DNA from: Fidelibacterota bacterium
GTDB taxonomy: Bacteria; Fidelibacterota; Marinisomatia; Marinisomatales; TCS55
Direction: 5' to 3'
Length of the DNA: 40,139 nt
Assembly (NCBI GenBank): GCA_016845785.1
Contig: JAERSH010000049.1
Coordinates: 1 to 40,139, forward strand
Part shown: positions 31,748-40,139 of the stretch, one piece after another
Numbering within the stretch: position 1 is the first letter of the stretch
Layout: each line of letters opens with the position of its first letter
Made by a program: the position numbers and the translations under genes
The notes under the pieces: generated by a model
Seen by the model: only the letters and a program-made list of their open reading frames with translations
The model's database searches: none
Told to the model about the DNA's origin: nothing

Positions 31748-32638
31748 TTAATAGAAGATAGCCATCCCCAAGGAAAATACCATACCGCTTGGACCATAAG
31801 AATATATATTCATATCCAGATTGAGTTCGCTGGTCCTATAACCAATGCCTATTCCAAAGTCTGAAAATGCGTTCTTTAAAAATGAAATATCTGTCATGAG
31901 ATCCAATTTATTTGATGAAACGCCGCCCCGAATGTAAATCTCGTTTGAAACCGTATATATGCCAGAAAAGATTGTGGTATTGTCAGATTTGCTTGCATAT
32001 AGATAATCAATTTCCACTTCAATGGGTAGAGATTGCATGGATCTAGAGATCGACCCAACCAGAACACCATCCATTGGTTCTTTTGCCTTTCCGTAATGTT
32101 GTATTGCTCGTCCATAGTTTTGTGCAGAAACGCCTAGACTTACTAGCCTCCCATTATAAACAATGGTGGGAGAAAATGTGATGGCATTGGCATAATGAGA
32201 TTGGAGCCGGCTCAATAAAATACCAGTGTTGAATCCAAAATCAAATTTACCAGAATTTGATTTCACAGCATATCCGCCTTGGATATGGATGTCTCCGGCG
32301 AAATAATCTTCTGTCCTCACATTATCAATACTCCGTCCTTCAAAAATACCATATGAAATGCGGCTCACTTTAAATCCAAAATGATGGTTCTTTGTTTGAG
32401 CTGCTCCCGCTATGGATTGACTGCTAATCCCCGCAGGATATTTAATCACATCAAACTGAATATGCCTTTTTGCATTAACCAGCATGGCCGCATTTCGAAA
32501 ATCATTTTGGGAATTAAGTAAATATCCACCACCGGAAAGCCCAAGGACGTTGCTTTGCGTCCATGTATTTAAACCCAAAAAAGATGATTGGCCTAAACAA
32601 AAAGCCGAAAAGGTAAAAATATAAAAAACTGCCTTCAT
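31748..32638 (-). CDS. Outer-membrane beta-barrel protein, PorV/PorQ-like
   Basis: The 296-residue protein has a signal peptide (MKAVFYIFTFSAFCLGQ) and then features of the PorV/PorQ barrel family: an early LGLSGGGYLLNSQNDFRNAAMLV stretch and repeated amphipathic strands with Gly-Tyr/Phe turns, ending in an aromatic GMAIFY. PorV/PorQ proteins act in type IX secretion in Bacteroidetes, but related barrels with other roles are frequent in FCB bacteria. No other type IX gene is here, so I do not assign that system. ATG overlaps the priA stop as ATGA, so expression is coupled to priA. Confidence 0.65.
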   Translation of the reverse strand: MKAVFYIFTFSAFCLGQSSFLGLNTWTQSNVLGLSGGGYLLNSQNDFRNAAMLVNAKRHIQFDVIKYPAGISSQSIAGAAQTKNHHFGFKVSRISYGIFEGRSIDNVRTEDYFAGDIHIQGGYAVKSNSGKFDFGFNTGILLSRLQSHYANAITFSPTIVYNGRLVSLGVSAQNYGRAIQHYGKAKEPMDGVLVGSISRSMQSLPIEVEIDYLYASKSDNTTIFSGIYTVSNEIYIRGGVSSNKLDLMTDISFLKNAFSDFGIGIGYRTSELNLDMNIYSYGPSGMVFSLGMAIFY

Positions 32639-34857
32639 AATAATGAAACCGGATTCACATCTACAATCAAACGAAGGCCGCCCTTTAGTTTTGCGCCATT
32701 ATTGCTTTTGATTATGGACTTATAGTAGGCGTGGAGTTTGCCGCCATTTGGATCATATTCCTTTTTTGATTTCATTACAATCTGCATTCGGTATTGATCT
32801 CGAAGCCTTTCCCGATAACAATAGGCAGGGCCTAATATTTCAATACCTTTGGGAATATTTTTGAATCGATTTTTTAATCGTTGTATGGCATTCTCCACCG
32901 CACTTTTATTTTTTCCATGCACTTCCAATCTGACAATCCAGCTAAAGGGGGGATAGTTCAACGCCTGTCTTTCATCAAGACAAATATTATAATACTTTTT
33001 TAAATCCAATTGAGTGGCGCATTGGATGACAGCATTTTCCTGATTATAAGATTGGACCACCACTTCGCCGGGTATCCTGCCGCGACCTGATCGACCTGCC
33101 GCTTGATAAATAAGTTGAAATACTTTTTCACCGGCTCTGAAGTCCGGGAGGTATAATCCTGTATCCCCATTAATAATGCCCACCAAAGTAGCGTTGGCAA
33201 AGTCCAGTCCTTTTGCAATCATTTGGGTGCCGAGCAATATTTTGATTTCACCTTCCGAAAACTGTTGAAGGACTTCGCTGATATTTAATCCGGAGCGAAT
33301 GGCGTCCCCATCCACCCGGGCGATCGAAGCATCGGGGAATTTTGAAATCAATTCATCTTCCACTTTTTGAGTACCAATCCCGGACAGCTTAATGTTGATG
33401 CTGTGGCATTCCCGACATTTATTGGGCAGATTCCTTTGGGTATGATTACAAAAATGACATTGGAGAAATTTTCCATTTTTATGAAATGTCAAGGCCACTT
33501 GGCAATGGGGACACATGGACACTTCCCCACAATCATCACACCGCAGTACGGGGGCGTATCCCCTTCTATTATGAAGCAAAATAATTTGTTCTTTTTTATC
33601 CAGTCGATCTTGGATTTTATCAAGGAGACTCCTGGAAAATATTCCGCCATACACCTCTGTTTCTTCCGATTCCTTAATCATATCCACCACATGAACTTGT
33701 GGGTATTTTGCGCCACCAAACCGTTCCGGTAAATGAATATATTCAAACTTGCCATTGATATGATTATAGTATGATTCCATGCTAGGTGTGGCGCTGGCCA
33801 GCACAACGGTGGCACCATGGATTTTGCCTCGCATTAGGGCCACGTCTCTGGCATGGTATCTTGGATCGGGGGAGTCTTGTTTATAAGCACTTTCCTGCTC
33901 TTCATCCACCACAACCAAGCCAAGGTTTTTAAGTGGTGCAAATATGGCAGACCGCGCACCCACCACCACTTTATAATCACCGCTGCAAATCTTTTTCCAT
34001 GTCCATGCTCGAGCGGACTGGCTTAGCTTAGAGTGCCACAACGCCACATCATCCCCAAAGGCAGCCTTGAATCGCCCTGCAATTTGAGGTGTTAATGCGA
34101 TCTCAGGTAGGAGCATAATTACCGATTTGTTCTGGTTGATACCATGGCGAGCGGCTTCAATATATATTTCTGTTTTCCCACTCCCAGTAACACCATGAAG
34201 TAAAAATGGACTGAATTCACTCCCATCCATAGATGTCTTAAGTTGAGACAGGGCCTTCTCTTGATATTCAGTAAATCGAACCTTTTTATGTATAGGGTTA
34301 AATGAAAAACCCGCGAGGTCCGGAAGCACAGGTTTCTCCAGAAGCTCGGCCCACCCCTTTTCTGCCAACTTTCTGCAAACATCAATCGGGCTGGATGCAT
34401 GTTCGCCCAATGTGCTGGCAGGAACGAACTCATTTATCTTGGACAAATGAGCTAATAGGGCAATTTGCGATTTGGCATTCGCCGCTAATGGAATGCCACC
34501 TGTTTTGGCTTTTACATAAAATTGGGATCGCGGTTCATATGTTGCGGATAGGTTCGCAGGTAGGGCTGCTTTTGCCGCCACACCAAGGGGTGTATTATAA
34601 TAATCTGCCAACCATGTAATAAGGCTCCATAATTGATCATTTAAAACCGGTGATTCATCTACCAAAGAATCAATTTCACGAATATTCCCTTTAAAATCTG
34701 TAGTGTCTTTTAATGACACAATAATTCCTTGGACTTTTCGGTTTCTAACTGGTGCCATTACGCGCAGTCCAATGGATGCTTTTGACTTTAATTGATCTGG
34801 AATTTTATATGAAAAAACCTGATAGCTTGAGATTGGGAATGAAATATCGGCAAACAT
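32635..34857 (-). CDS. priA: Primosomal replication restart helicase PriA
   Basis: Restarts stalled replication forks. From the ATG at 34857 it has 740 residues: an N-terminal 3'-DNA-binding domain (FADISFPISSYQVFSYKIP), the helicase with Walker A GVTGSGKT (222-229) and the Walker B box, and eight zinc-binding cysteines (440, 443, 449, 452, 467, 470, 481, 484). The helicase motifs IV-VI follow. Walker B reads DEEQ (318-321) where most PriA have DEEH. The GTG at 34890 would add 11 non-conserved residues. Upstream is a terminator after rplI, so priA has its own promoter somewhere in the 148 bases between. Confidence 0.95.
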   Translation of the reverse strand: MFADISFPISSYQVFSYKIPDQLKSKASIGLRVMAPVRNRKVQGIIVSLKDTTDFKGNIREIDSLVDESPVLNDQLWSLITWLADYYNTPLGVAAKAALPANLSATYEPRSQFYVKAKTGGIPLAANAKSQIALLAHLSKINEFVPASTLGEHASSPIDVCRKLAEKGWAELLEKPVLPDLAGFSFNPIHKKVRFTEYQEKALSQLKTSMDGSEFSPFLLHGVTGSGKTEIYIEAARHGINQNKSVIMLLPEIALTPQIAGRFKAAFGDDVALWHSKLSQSARAWTWKKICSGDYKVVVGARSAIFAPLKNLGLVVVDEEQESAYKQDSPDPRYHARDVALMRGKIHGATVVLASATPSMESYYNHINGKFEYIHLPERFGGAKYPQVHVVDMIKESEETEVYGGIFSRSLLDKIQDRLDKKEQIILLHNRRGYAPVLRCDDCGEVSMCPHCQVALTFHKNGKFLQCHFCNHTQRNLPNKCRECHSINIKLSGIGTQKVEDELISKFPDASIARVDGDAIRSGLNISEVLQQFSEGEIKILLGTQMIAKGLDFANATLVGIINGDTGLYLPDFRAGEKVFQLIYQAAGRSGRGRIPGEVVVQSYNQENAVIQCATQLDLKKYYNICLDERQALNYPPFSWIVRLEVHGKNKSAVENAIQRLKNRFKNIPKGIEILGPAYCYRERLRDQYRMQIVMKSKKEYDPNGGKLHAYYKSIIKSNNGAKLKGGLRLIVDVNPVSLL

Positions 34858-34946
34858 AAGCTTTGAAAATACCGGACGGCCGAACCTCACGGCAACAGAT
34901 TAGTCAGCAATTGTCTGTTTTTTATAGGAGTATCCCATCTATAAAT

Positions 34947-34985
34947 AAAAAACCCCTACCAAATAGATTTTTGACAGGGGCTTTA
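34947..34985 (-). terminator. Probable terminator after rplI
   Basis: On the minus strand, just after the rplI stop, CCCCT (34976-34980 complement) pairs with AGGGG (34953-34957 complement) across an 18-base loop, with weaker A-T pairs extending the stem. A run of six T (34947-34952 complement) follows. The stem is short, but location and T tract support termination of the ribosomal-protein operon before priA. Confidence 0.65.
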
Positions 34986-35004
34986 TCTTTGTTCTAAAAC
35001 AATG

Positions 35005-35448
35005 CTATGCTTGGATGACGTAAACCTTTACTTCTTGGTTTAACCCTTTTGTAATCTTTACAGGTACGTCATAAATACCGAGTGCTTTAATCGGCTCTTC
35101 CAATAAAATGGAATGACGATCCACTTCGATTCCTTTTTCAGCCAGCGCTTTGTGAACGTCTTGACTGGTAACGGAACCGAACAAGCGGTTTTCGTCGCCC
35201 ACCTGAACTTCGATGGTAACTTCAGTATTTTTCAGACTATTCATCAAATCTTCGTAGGCCTGCGCTTCACGAATTGCCCGCGCTTTTGCGACCATTTTCT
35301 TTTCATCGGCAAGTGCACGATTTCTTTTGGAAGAACGAACGGCCAGTCCCCGTGGAAATAGGAAATTCCGTGCATATCCGGGCTTTACATTTACAATGTC
35401 CCCTGAAGTGCCCAGAGATTCAACGTCTTGTAATAATATCACATCCAT
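35005..35448 (-). CDS. rplI: 50S ribosomal protein L9
   Basis: Structural protein of the large subunit that bridges two globular rRNA-binding domains. The 147-residue product starts MDVILLQDVESLGTSGDIV and has the L9 signature GYARNFLFPRGLA (about 24-36), then the connecting helix (RALADEKKMVAKARAIREA) and the C-terminal domain. Length is normal. Two bases separate it from rpsR. It is the last ribosomal gene before a terminator. It is the usual partner of S6 and S18 in bacteria. Confidence 0.97.
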   Translation of the reverse strand: MDVILLQDVESLGTSGDIVNVKPGYARNFLFPRGLAVRSSKRNRALADEKKMVAKARAIREAQAYEDLMNSLKNTEVTIEVQVGDENRLFGSVTSQDVHKALAEKGIEVDRHSILLEEPIKALGIYDVPVKITKGLNQEVKVYVIQA

Positions 35449-35450
35449 GA

Positions 35451-35681
35451 TTAACTCTCTGTGCTTGTATTGGTGTAAGGCATGAGGGCAATGTTGCGAG
35501 CTTGTTTAATCGCTCGGACTAATTTGCGATGCATCTTTGCGCTGGTGCCGGTGACACGGCGGGGCATGATTTTACCCTGATCGGTTACAAAACGTCTTAA
35601 CAACTTCACATCCTTGTAATCAACATCTGTGATGCCATTTTCTTTAAAATAGCAAAATTTCTTTCTACTTTGAAACGCCAT
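35451..35681 (-). CDS. rpsR: 30S ribosomal protein S18
   Basis: Small-subunit platform protein that pairs with S6. The 76-residue protein has the [29 protein letters not shown] region and the basic [23 protein letters not shown] core followed by IALMPY, which fully match S18. It has a single visible cysteine near the N-terminus and no zinc quartet, so it is the zinc-free form. Three bases from rpsF and two from rplI; one cotranscribed cluster. No ssb gene lies between S6 and S18, unlike in many bacteria. Confidence 0.97.
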   Translation of the reverse strand: MAFQSRKKFCYFKENGITDVDYKDVKLLRRFVTDQGKIMPRRVTGTSAKMHRKLVRAIKQARNIALMPYTNTSTES

Positions 35682-35684
35682 GAT

Positions 35685-36254
35685 TTACTCCTGCACTTCT
35701 TCTGTTTGTTCTTCAGTCGCTTCTACTTCAGCTTCTTCAGCCGGTTCTGCTTCATCTGTTTCACTATCATCAACCTGTGATTCTTCGCTGGGCGCCTCAT
35801 CCGACGTCGCTTCCGTTTCTTCAGTCTCAGCAGTATCTTCTACCGACTCTTCGGTCGTTTCAGCGGATTCAGCAACAGCTTCTTCCTGCGGTTTATCTTC
35901 TGAAGGATCTTCATTATCCTTCTTTTCTTCACTGACCGGTTCTTCTTCTACATGAACTTCTGGACGGGCATCCAATACCACAGTTTGATTTCGAAGAATT
36001 GGTTTTTGCAGCACCATGAACCGTTCGAAACGATCCAGATTCTCAGCCAATTCCGCTTCATATTGAAGTAAAATGAATGAACCATATTTGTGTTTTTGTA
36101 TGGAATAGGCCAATCGCTTTTTTCCCCATACACGGTGGTTAATAACCGAAAAACCATACTCATCCATTTTATCGACAACCATCTTCATGACTTCATCCAG
36201 ACGGTCTTGTTCGTAGTTTGGATTAACGATATAGAGACTTTCGTAATATCTCAT
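35685..36254 (-). CDS. rpsF: 30S ribosomal protein S6 with long acidic C-terminal tail
   Basis: Residues 1-98 are the normal S6 ferredoxin-like fold ([37 protein letters not shown], and [15 protein letters not shown]). The protein does not end at about 100 residues as usual but continues to 189. The extra 90 residues are mostly Glu, Asp, Ser, Thr, Ala and Pro, with almost no hydrophobic residues, so they should be disordered. Escherichia coli S6 receives a poly-glutamate tail by RimK; here a glutamate-rich tail is encoded. Function of the tail is unknown. It stands 17 bases after hppA in the operon. Confidence 0.94.
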   Translation of the reverse strand: MRYYESLYIVNPNYEQDRLDEVMKMVVDKMDEYGFSVINHRVWGKKRLAYSIQKHKYGSFILLQYEAELAENLDRFERFMVLQKPILRNQTVVLDARPEVHVEEEPVSEEKKDNEDPSEDKPQEEAVAESAETTEESVEDTAETEETEATSDEAPSEESQVDDSETDEAEPAEEAEVEATEEQTEEVQE

Positions 36255-36271
36255 ATAAGACTCCTTAATTC

Positions 36272-38416
36272 TTATGCGATCAATGGTGCAATCACCAGAG
36301 ATACAACTGACATAAGTTTGATTAAAATATTGAGGGATGGACCTGATGTATCTTTGAAAGGGTCACCAACAGTGTCGCCAACAACAGCTGCTTTATGGGC
36401 ATCGGATCCTTTGCCCACAGCTTCACCATTGACTTCTACTCCTTCTTCGATCATTTTCTTGGCATTGTCCCAAGCGCCACCTGCATTGGATTGGAATATG
36501 GCCATGAGCACACCACAAACGGTAACGCCAGCCAATAGTCCACCCAAAGTTTCAGGGCCAAATACAAATCCAACTAAGACCGGTGAAATCACAGCAAGTA
36601 ATCCCGGTACAACCATTTCTTTAATGGCAGATTGTGTAGATATTTCTACGCAACGGCCATGTTCCGCTTTGGTTAATCCTGTTTCGTAGACAGCACGGTC
36701 TTCTTCAGACCAAGTGGATTCGTCACCTTTATTGAGCACATTTAATGCTGCTTTCAATTCTGGAATATCTCTGAATTGACGGCGGACTTCCTCAATCATT
36801 GACATGGCTGCACGTCCAACGGCGCCCATAGCCATGGATGAAAAAAGGAAAGGCAACATACCGCCTACAAATAATCCGGCCATCACTTTCGGATTTGAAA
36901 TATCAATACTGGTAATTCCGCTCTGCACCATGAAAGCTGCAAAAAGTGCCAAGGCTGTCAAAGCTGCAGAACCGATGGCAAATCCTTTACCAATGGCAGC
37001 AGTTGTGTTTCCAACTGCGTCAAGTTTGTCAGTCCTTTCACGAACTTCTGCGGGCAGTTCTGCCATCTCAGCGATACCGCCTGCATTATCAGATATTGGA
37101 CCATAAGCATCAACGGCTAGCTGAATGCCCGTATTGGCTAACATCCCTAAAGCAGCCATCGCGATTCCATAAAGTCCTGCAAAATAATGTGCACCCATAA
37201 TGCCGGAAGCTAAAATCAAAATTGGAATAGCAGTAGATTGCATACCTACACCCAGTCCAGCGATAATATTTGTAGCCGCGCCTGTGGCAGATTGGTCTGT
37301 AATGGATTTAACCGGTCCAGTGCCGGTGCCGGTATAATGCTCTGTAATCATACCAATCCCAAGCCCCGCGGCCAAACCGATAACGGTGGCCCAGAATACA
37401 CCCATACTGGTAAATGTGACTCCACCTTGAACAAATTCAGCCGGTAAGAACTCCTGAATTAAAAGGTAGATTACTCCAACCATAATGGCAGCACTGCCAA
37501 ACTCACCACGGTTCAATGCTTTCTGGGGGTCGCCTCCTTCTTTCACAGATACCATAAATGTACCCACGATAGAAACAACAATGCCTGCCGCAGCAATCAA
37601 CAAGGGAAGTAAAACAAAGTTGAAATCGAATCCGCCCATTACGAGAATGCTTGCACCTAATACCATAGAGCCGACAATTGATCCCACATAAGATTCAAAC
37701 AAGTCAGCACCCATTCCGGCTACGTCACCAACATTATCACCAACATTATCAGCAATAGTTGCTGGGTTTAGTGGATGATCTTCCGGTATGCCGGCTTCTA
37801 CTTTACCAACTAAGTCTGCACCCACATCAGCCGCTTTGGTATAAATACCACCACCCACGCGTGCAAACAAGGCAATAGAAGAAGCGCCCAATGAAAATCC
37901 TGAGATTACATTTAAAACTGTTTTAATGGAGATAGCATCGTTGCCATAGTATCCTGTGTAAAAAATGAATAATCCACCTAGGCCCAAAACACCTAAGCCG
38001 ACCACACTCATTCCCATCACCGATCCACCGGTGAAGGCTACATTTAAAGCAGAGGCCAATCCCGTTCGGGCTGCGTTGGTTGTACGGTTATTGGCTTTGG
38101 TGGCCACTTTCATACCTAAATACCCTGCCAAACCAGAGGCAACAGCACCCACAATAAATGAAACAGAAATTAAAGCGCTAGAATCGGCTCGACCTGAATT
38201 TGCAAAGCCCAACAGAATTGCAACTGCAATTACAAAAATAGATAAAACACGATACTCAGCTTTTAAGAAAGCCATGGCACCATCGGCGATACTTGCGCCG
38301 ATAGATTTCATTCGATCCGTACCTTCATCTTGGCCTGAAATCCAGCTTGTTTTCCAAAATGAATAGGCCATGGCCAATACAGCCGCACCTATCACAAACA
38401 TTAAGTTAGAACTCAT
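36272..38416 (-). CDS. hppA: Membrane-bound ion-translocating pyrophosphatase
   Basis: Uses the energy of pyrophosphate hydrolysis to pump H+ or Na+ across the inner membrane. The 714-residue protein has about 16 helices and the family core [19 protein letters not shown] followed by [21 protein letters not shown], with matching metal-PPi sites near the end ([17 protein letters not shown]). In the K+-discriminating region it reads [10 protein letters not shown]: Ala then Gly at the diagnostic places, as in K+-dependent members rather than the Lys/Thr of K+-independent ones. It is embedded between pth and rpsF. Pumping ion not determined here. GGAGAG precedes the ATG. Confidence 0.95.
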   Translation of the reverse strand: MSSNLMFVIGAAVLAMAYSFWKTSWISGQDEGTDRMKSIGASIADGAMAFLKAEYRVLSIFVIAVAILLGFANSGRADSSALISVSFIVGAVASGLAGYLGMKVATKANNRTTNAARTGLASALNVAFTGGSVMGMSVVGLGVLGLGGLFIFYTGYYGNDAISIKTVLNVISGFSLGASSIALFARVGGGIYTKAADVGADLVGKVEAGIPEDHPLNPATIADNVGDNVGDVAGMGADLFESYVGSIVGSMVLGASILVMGGFDFNFVLLPLLIAAAGIVVSIVGTFMVSVKEGGDPQKALNRGEFGSAAIMVGVIYLLIQEFLPAEFVQGGVTFTSMGVFWATVIGLAAGLGIGMITEHYTGTGTGPVKSITDQSATGAATNIIAGLGVGMQSTAIPILILASGIMGAHYFAGLYGIAMAALGMLANTGIQLAVDAYGPISDNAGGIAEMAELPAEVRERTDKLDAVGNTTAAIGKGFAIGSAALTALALFAAFMVQSGITSIDISNPKVMAGLFVGGMLPFLFSSMAMGAVGRAAMSMIEEVRRQFRDIPELKAALNVLNKGDESTWSEEDRAVYETGLTKAEHGRCVEISTQSAIKEMVVPGLLAVISPVLVGFVFGPETLGGLLAGVTVCGVLMAIFQSNAGGAWDNAKKMIEEGVEVNGEAVGKGSDAHKAAVVGDTVGDPFKDTSGPSLNILIKLMSVVSLVIAPLIA

Positions 38417-38436
38417 AATGTTGAACTCTCCATTAA

Positions 38437-38991
38437 TTACGAATTAAAATGATTCATGGTATGATTAATACCGCGAATCAAAAGATTTTCTAAAGCATCG
38501 GCGCCACGCTTTACCATGGCTTCTGCTTCCGGTTCATCATCCGTGCGAAACGGCTTCAAAACAAATTTTTCGGCAGGACGCATATTTTCATCAGTCCCAA
38601 TCCCCAGTCGAATCCTTGGGAATTGATCAGAACTGAGATGGTAAATAATATTTTCCATTCCCCGATGACATCCATCGCCGCCTTTGGGGCGAATCCGAAC
38701 CGACCCCAAAGGGAGGTCCACATCATCCACCACGACATGAATATCGGCTGGCAAAAGATTCCAGCGGTTGACTGCATCTTTCACGGCGAGACCACTGCGG
38801 TTCATCCCTGTTGTTGGTTTTATTAACAAGACTTCGCGTCTTTGGTGCTGGGCAAATACATAATCTCCCTTACTGGGTTTAAATGAAAGTTTTTGACGGC
38901 GAGCCAATTCGTCCACCACCCAGAAACCTGCATTGTGTTTTGTATTTGCATATGTATCACCGGGATTACCGAGCCCTACAAAGGCAATCAT
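38437..38991 (-). CDS. pth: Peptidyl-tRNA hydrolase
   Basis: Recycles peptidyl-tRNA dropped from ribosomes. The 184-residue protein has GLGNPG with Asn9, TKHNAGF with catalytic His19, GMNRSG with Asn64 and VDDVDLPLG with Asp90, and the [12 protein letters not shown] loop. All catalytic residues known from the E. coli enzyme are present. Its ATG overlaps the rplY stop as ATGA, so L25 and Pth are translationally coupled, an arrangement common in bacteria. Twenty bases separate it from hppA. Confidence 0.96.
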   Translation of the reverse strand: MIAFVGLGNPGDTYANTKHNAGFWVVDELARRQKLSFKPSKGDYVFAQHQRREVLLIKPTTGMNRSGLAVKDAVNRWNLLPADIHVVVDDVDLPLGSVRIRPKGGDGCHRGMENIIYHLSSDQFPRIRLGIGTDENMRPAEKFVLKPFRTDDEPEAEAMVKRGADALENLLIRGINHTMNHFNS

Positions 38992-39671
38992 GATTCCTCG
39001 GAGGATTCTCCTTCTTCAGCGCCTTTATCCTCATCATCACCACCTTCTGTCGCTTCACCTTCTTCACCCTCAGCTGCTTCGCCTTCTTCACCTTCAGCTT
39101 CTTCAACCTCAGGTTCAACTTCAGCTTTTGGCGGATTACAGGTGACAATAGTGGTGTCTTCTGCAGAAATGAGTGAAATATCATCGGGTAGAGCAATATC
39201 GACTGCTGTTAATGCACTATGCAATTCCAGTCCGGAGATATCTATGGTGACACTTTCCGGTACATCTGTTGGGTAACATTCAAGGTCCACCGCTGTGGTA
39301 ACGTGGGTCACAAGTCCCCCTTCATTGGCACCAGCTGCTTCACCTTCCAGTATCACAGGAATAGAGAATGTCATTTTCTCATCCCGGCGAACACGCATAA
39401 GGTCCACATGGATTACTTCTTCTGTGACTGGGTGATATTGAGCAGCCTTAATCATTGCATATACCGTCTCACCATTTAGGTCTATTTCAAAAACTTTTTG
39501 ACCAGAATGGATGGCCTGGTTAAATACTTTTTTATCAATGGCTAAATTTTGATTGCCTTCACCATGATAATAATAGTTTGCGGGAATTTTTCCATCTCTT
39601 CTCATGGCACGTGCAGAGCCGGTGCCGATTCCTGAGCGATCTTCGATGGGTAGTTTATAGTAGGATGCCAT
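38988..39671 (-). CDS. rplY: 50S ribosomal protein L25 (CTC/TL5 type) with acidic tail
   Basis: Binds 5S rRNA. The 227-residue protein is the long CTC-type: N-terminal L25 domain (about 1-95, with GTGSARAMRRDGKIPANYY), then the C-terminal TL5 beta domain (about 96-180). It ends with about 45 residues of nearly pure Glu, Gly, Ala and Asp (from about 183). A 16-base gap separates it from prs, the usual neighbour. The tail parallels that on S6 in the same operon. General stress protein CTC is the alternative name for this family. Confidence 0.93.
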   Translation of the reverse strand: MASYYKLPIEDRSGIGTGSARAMRRDGKIPANYYYHGEGNQNLAIDKKVFNQAIHSGQKVFEIDLNGETVYAMIKAAQYHPVTEEVIHVDLMRVRRDEKMTFSIPVILEGEAAGANEGGLVTHVTTAVDLECYPTDVPESVTIDISGLELHSALTAVDIALPDDISLISAEDTTIVTCNPPKAEVEPEVEEAEGEEGEAAEGEEGEATEGGDDEDKGAEEGESSEES

Positions 39672-39687
39672 TTTTGCTTACCTTTAA

Positions 39688-40139
39688 TTAAAATTCGAAC
39701 AGGGCGCTGACAGACTCGCCGTCATACACACGTTGGATTGCTTCTCCAAATACCTGTGCCACTGTTACAATTTCCATATTGTCTAATTTTTTGCTATCGG
39801 GAATAGCCAAAGTATCTGTTACGATTAATTTGTTAATGGACGATTGACTAATCCGCTCAACCGCCGGGCCAGATAAAATGGCGTGGGTGGCGACGGCAAT
39901 AACGCTTTTTGCCCCATTCCCCATGGCAGCTTCAGCCGCATTTACAGTCGTACCTGCCGTATCAATCATATCGTCAATAATCAGAACATCTTTTCCATCC
40001 AATTCACCAATAAGATGCATCACCTCTGCTTTATTCGGGGCATATCGTCGCTTATCAATTAACGCAAAATGCATCCCTAAATATTTAGCATATGCTTGGC
40101 TCATGCGGGCTGAGCCTACGTCGGGAGCCAAGACAGTAG
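39688..40139 (-). CDS. prs: Ribose-phosphate pyrophosphokinase (C-terminal part; 5' end outside window)
   Basis: Makes PRPP from ribose 5-phosphate and ATP for nucleotide, histidine and tryptophan synthesis. About 150 C-terminal residues are inside the window; the frame stays open to the last base, reading TVLAPDVGSARMSQAYAKYL, the start of the second half of the enzyme. The PRPP-binding loop IDDMIDTAGTT and THAILSGPAVERI are clear. A TTG at 40131 is not the real start because conserved coding sequence precedes it. Neighbour order prs-rplY-pth is classical in bacteria. Confidence 0.95.
   Translation of the reverse strand, partial: TVLAPDVGSARMSQAYAKYLGMHFALIDKRRYAPNKAEVMHLIGELDGKDVLIIDDMIDTAGTTVNAAEAAMGNGAKSVIAVATHAILSGPAVERISQSSINKLIVTDTLAIPDSKKLDNMEIVTVAQVFGEAIQRVYDGESVSALFEF

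Noticed and set aside
35680-35955. Serine-rich plus-strand frame
   Set aside because: It is the complement of the glutamate-rich tail of S6 (GAA/GAG read backwards gives TTC/CTC and serine codons in another frame). The similar frame at 38893-39276 is the complement of the L25 tail.
36090-36689. Open frame of 199 codons on the plus strand over rpsF and hppA
   Set aside because: Antisense to two strongly conserved genes, with composition reflecting their complement and no recognisable motif.

Overview
The window is a gene-dense, roughly 40% GC stretch of a Gram-negative bacterial chromosome. The organism makes lipid A and has a BamA outer membrane, but it is not a proteobacterium. LpxC is fused to FabZ, glutamine synthetase is the compact type II enzyme, and there is a membrane pyrophosphatase, a Thermus-like seven-iron-type ferredoxin and a PorV/PorQ-like outer-membrane protein. 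This combination points to the Fibrobacteres-Chlorobi-Bacteroidetes (FCB) assemblage, with a marine lineage such as Candidatus Marinimicrobia (SAR406) a reasonable guess. That placement is inference, because no rRNA gene is present. No tRNA, CRISPR array, insertion sequence or prophage gene was found, and no gap between genes exceeds about 160 bases.

Layout. 1-4078 (+): tail of an unknown gene, then a salvage operon cdd-udk-tdk-nupC-adk-coaE. 4101-6944 (-): nfeD-floA plus a small acidic membrane-anchored protein. 7018-9163 (+): lipid A acyltransferase, TsaC and a DUF3108 protein, each overlapping the next. 9205-19205 (-): envelope block in transcription order uppS, bamA, ompH/skp, lpxD, lpxC-fabZ, lpxA, a small barrel protein, dxr, rseP. 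19293-21946 (-): a ferredoxin, a terminator-like hairpin, then mrp, an eight-helix membrane protein and a zinc-ribbon membrane protein with overlapping stops and starts. 22073-23864 (+): a second ferredoxin and an FGGY sugar kinase. 23857-29882 (-): a copper-monooxygenase/cytochrome lipoprotein, a secreted lipase, csaA, a MarR regulator, mutY, plsC, a HemJ/CopD-like four-helix protein and a thioredoxin-fold protein. 29986-32638 (-): an outer-membrane protein, an Lrp/AsnC regulator and type II glutamine synthetase. 32635-40139 (-): prs, rplY, pth, hppA, rpsF, rpsR, rplI and, after a terminator, priA.

How they work together. The left operon imports nucleosides, deaminates and phosphorylates them, and includes adenylate and dephospho-CoA kinases. 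The central block builds the outer membrane: isoprenoid precursor (Dxr), undecaprenyl carrier (UppS), lipid A (LpxA/C/D, late acyltransferase), barrel insertion (BamA, Skp) and stress proteolysis (RseP). The right block is translation housekeeping plus pyrophosphate-driven ion pumping.

Most notable points: (1) lpxA has no ATG/GTG/TTG able to encode its conserved N-terminus; an ATC codon sits nine bases after a good Shine-Dalgarno. (2) Two copies of a 21-bp palindrome flank marR, one over its own start and one at the marR/mutY junction. (3) The Mrp protein has no cysteine at all and is translationally coupled to two uncharacterised membrane proteins. (4) A ferredoxin carries an extra cysteine in its seven-iron-type motif. 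(5) Ribosomal proteins S6 and L25 both carry long glutamate-rich tails. I saw no clear evidence of a wholly new defence or mobile system; the novelty candidates are regulatory and biochemical details inside housekeeping operons.
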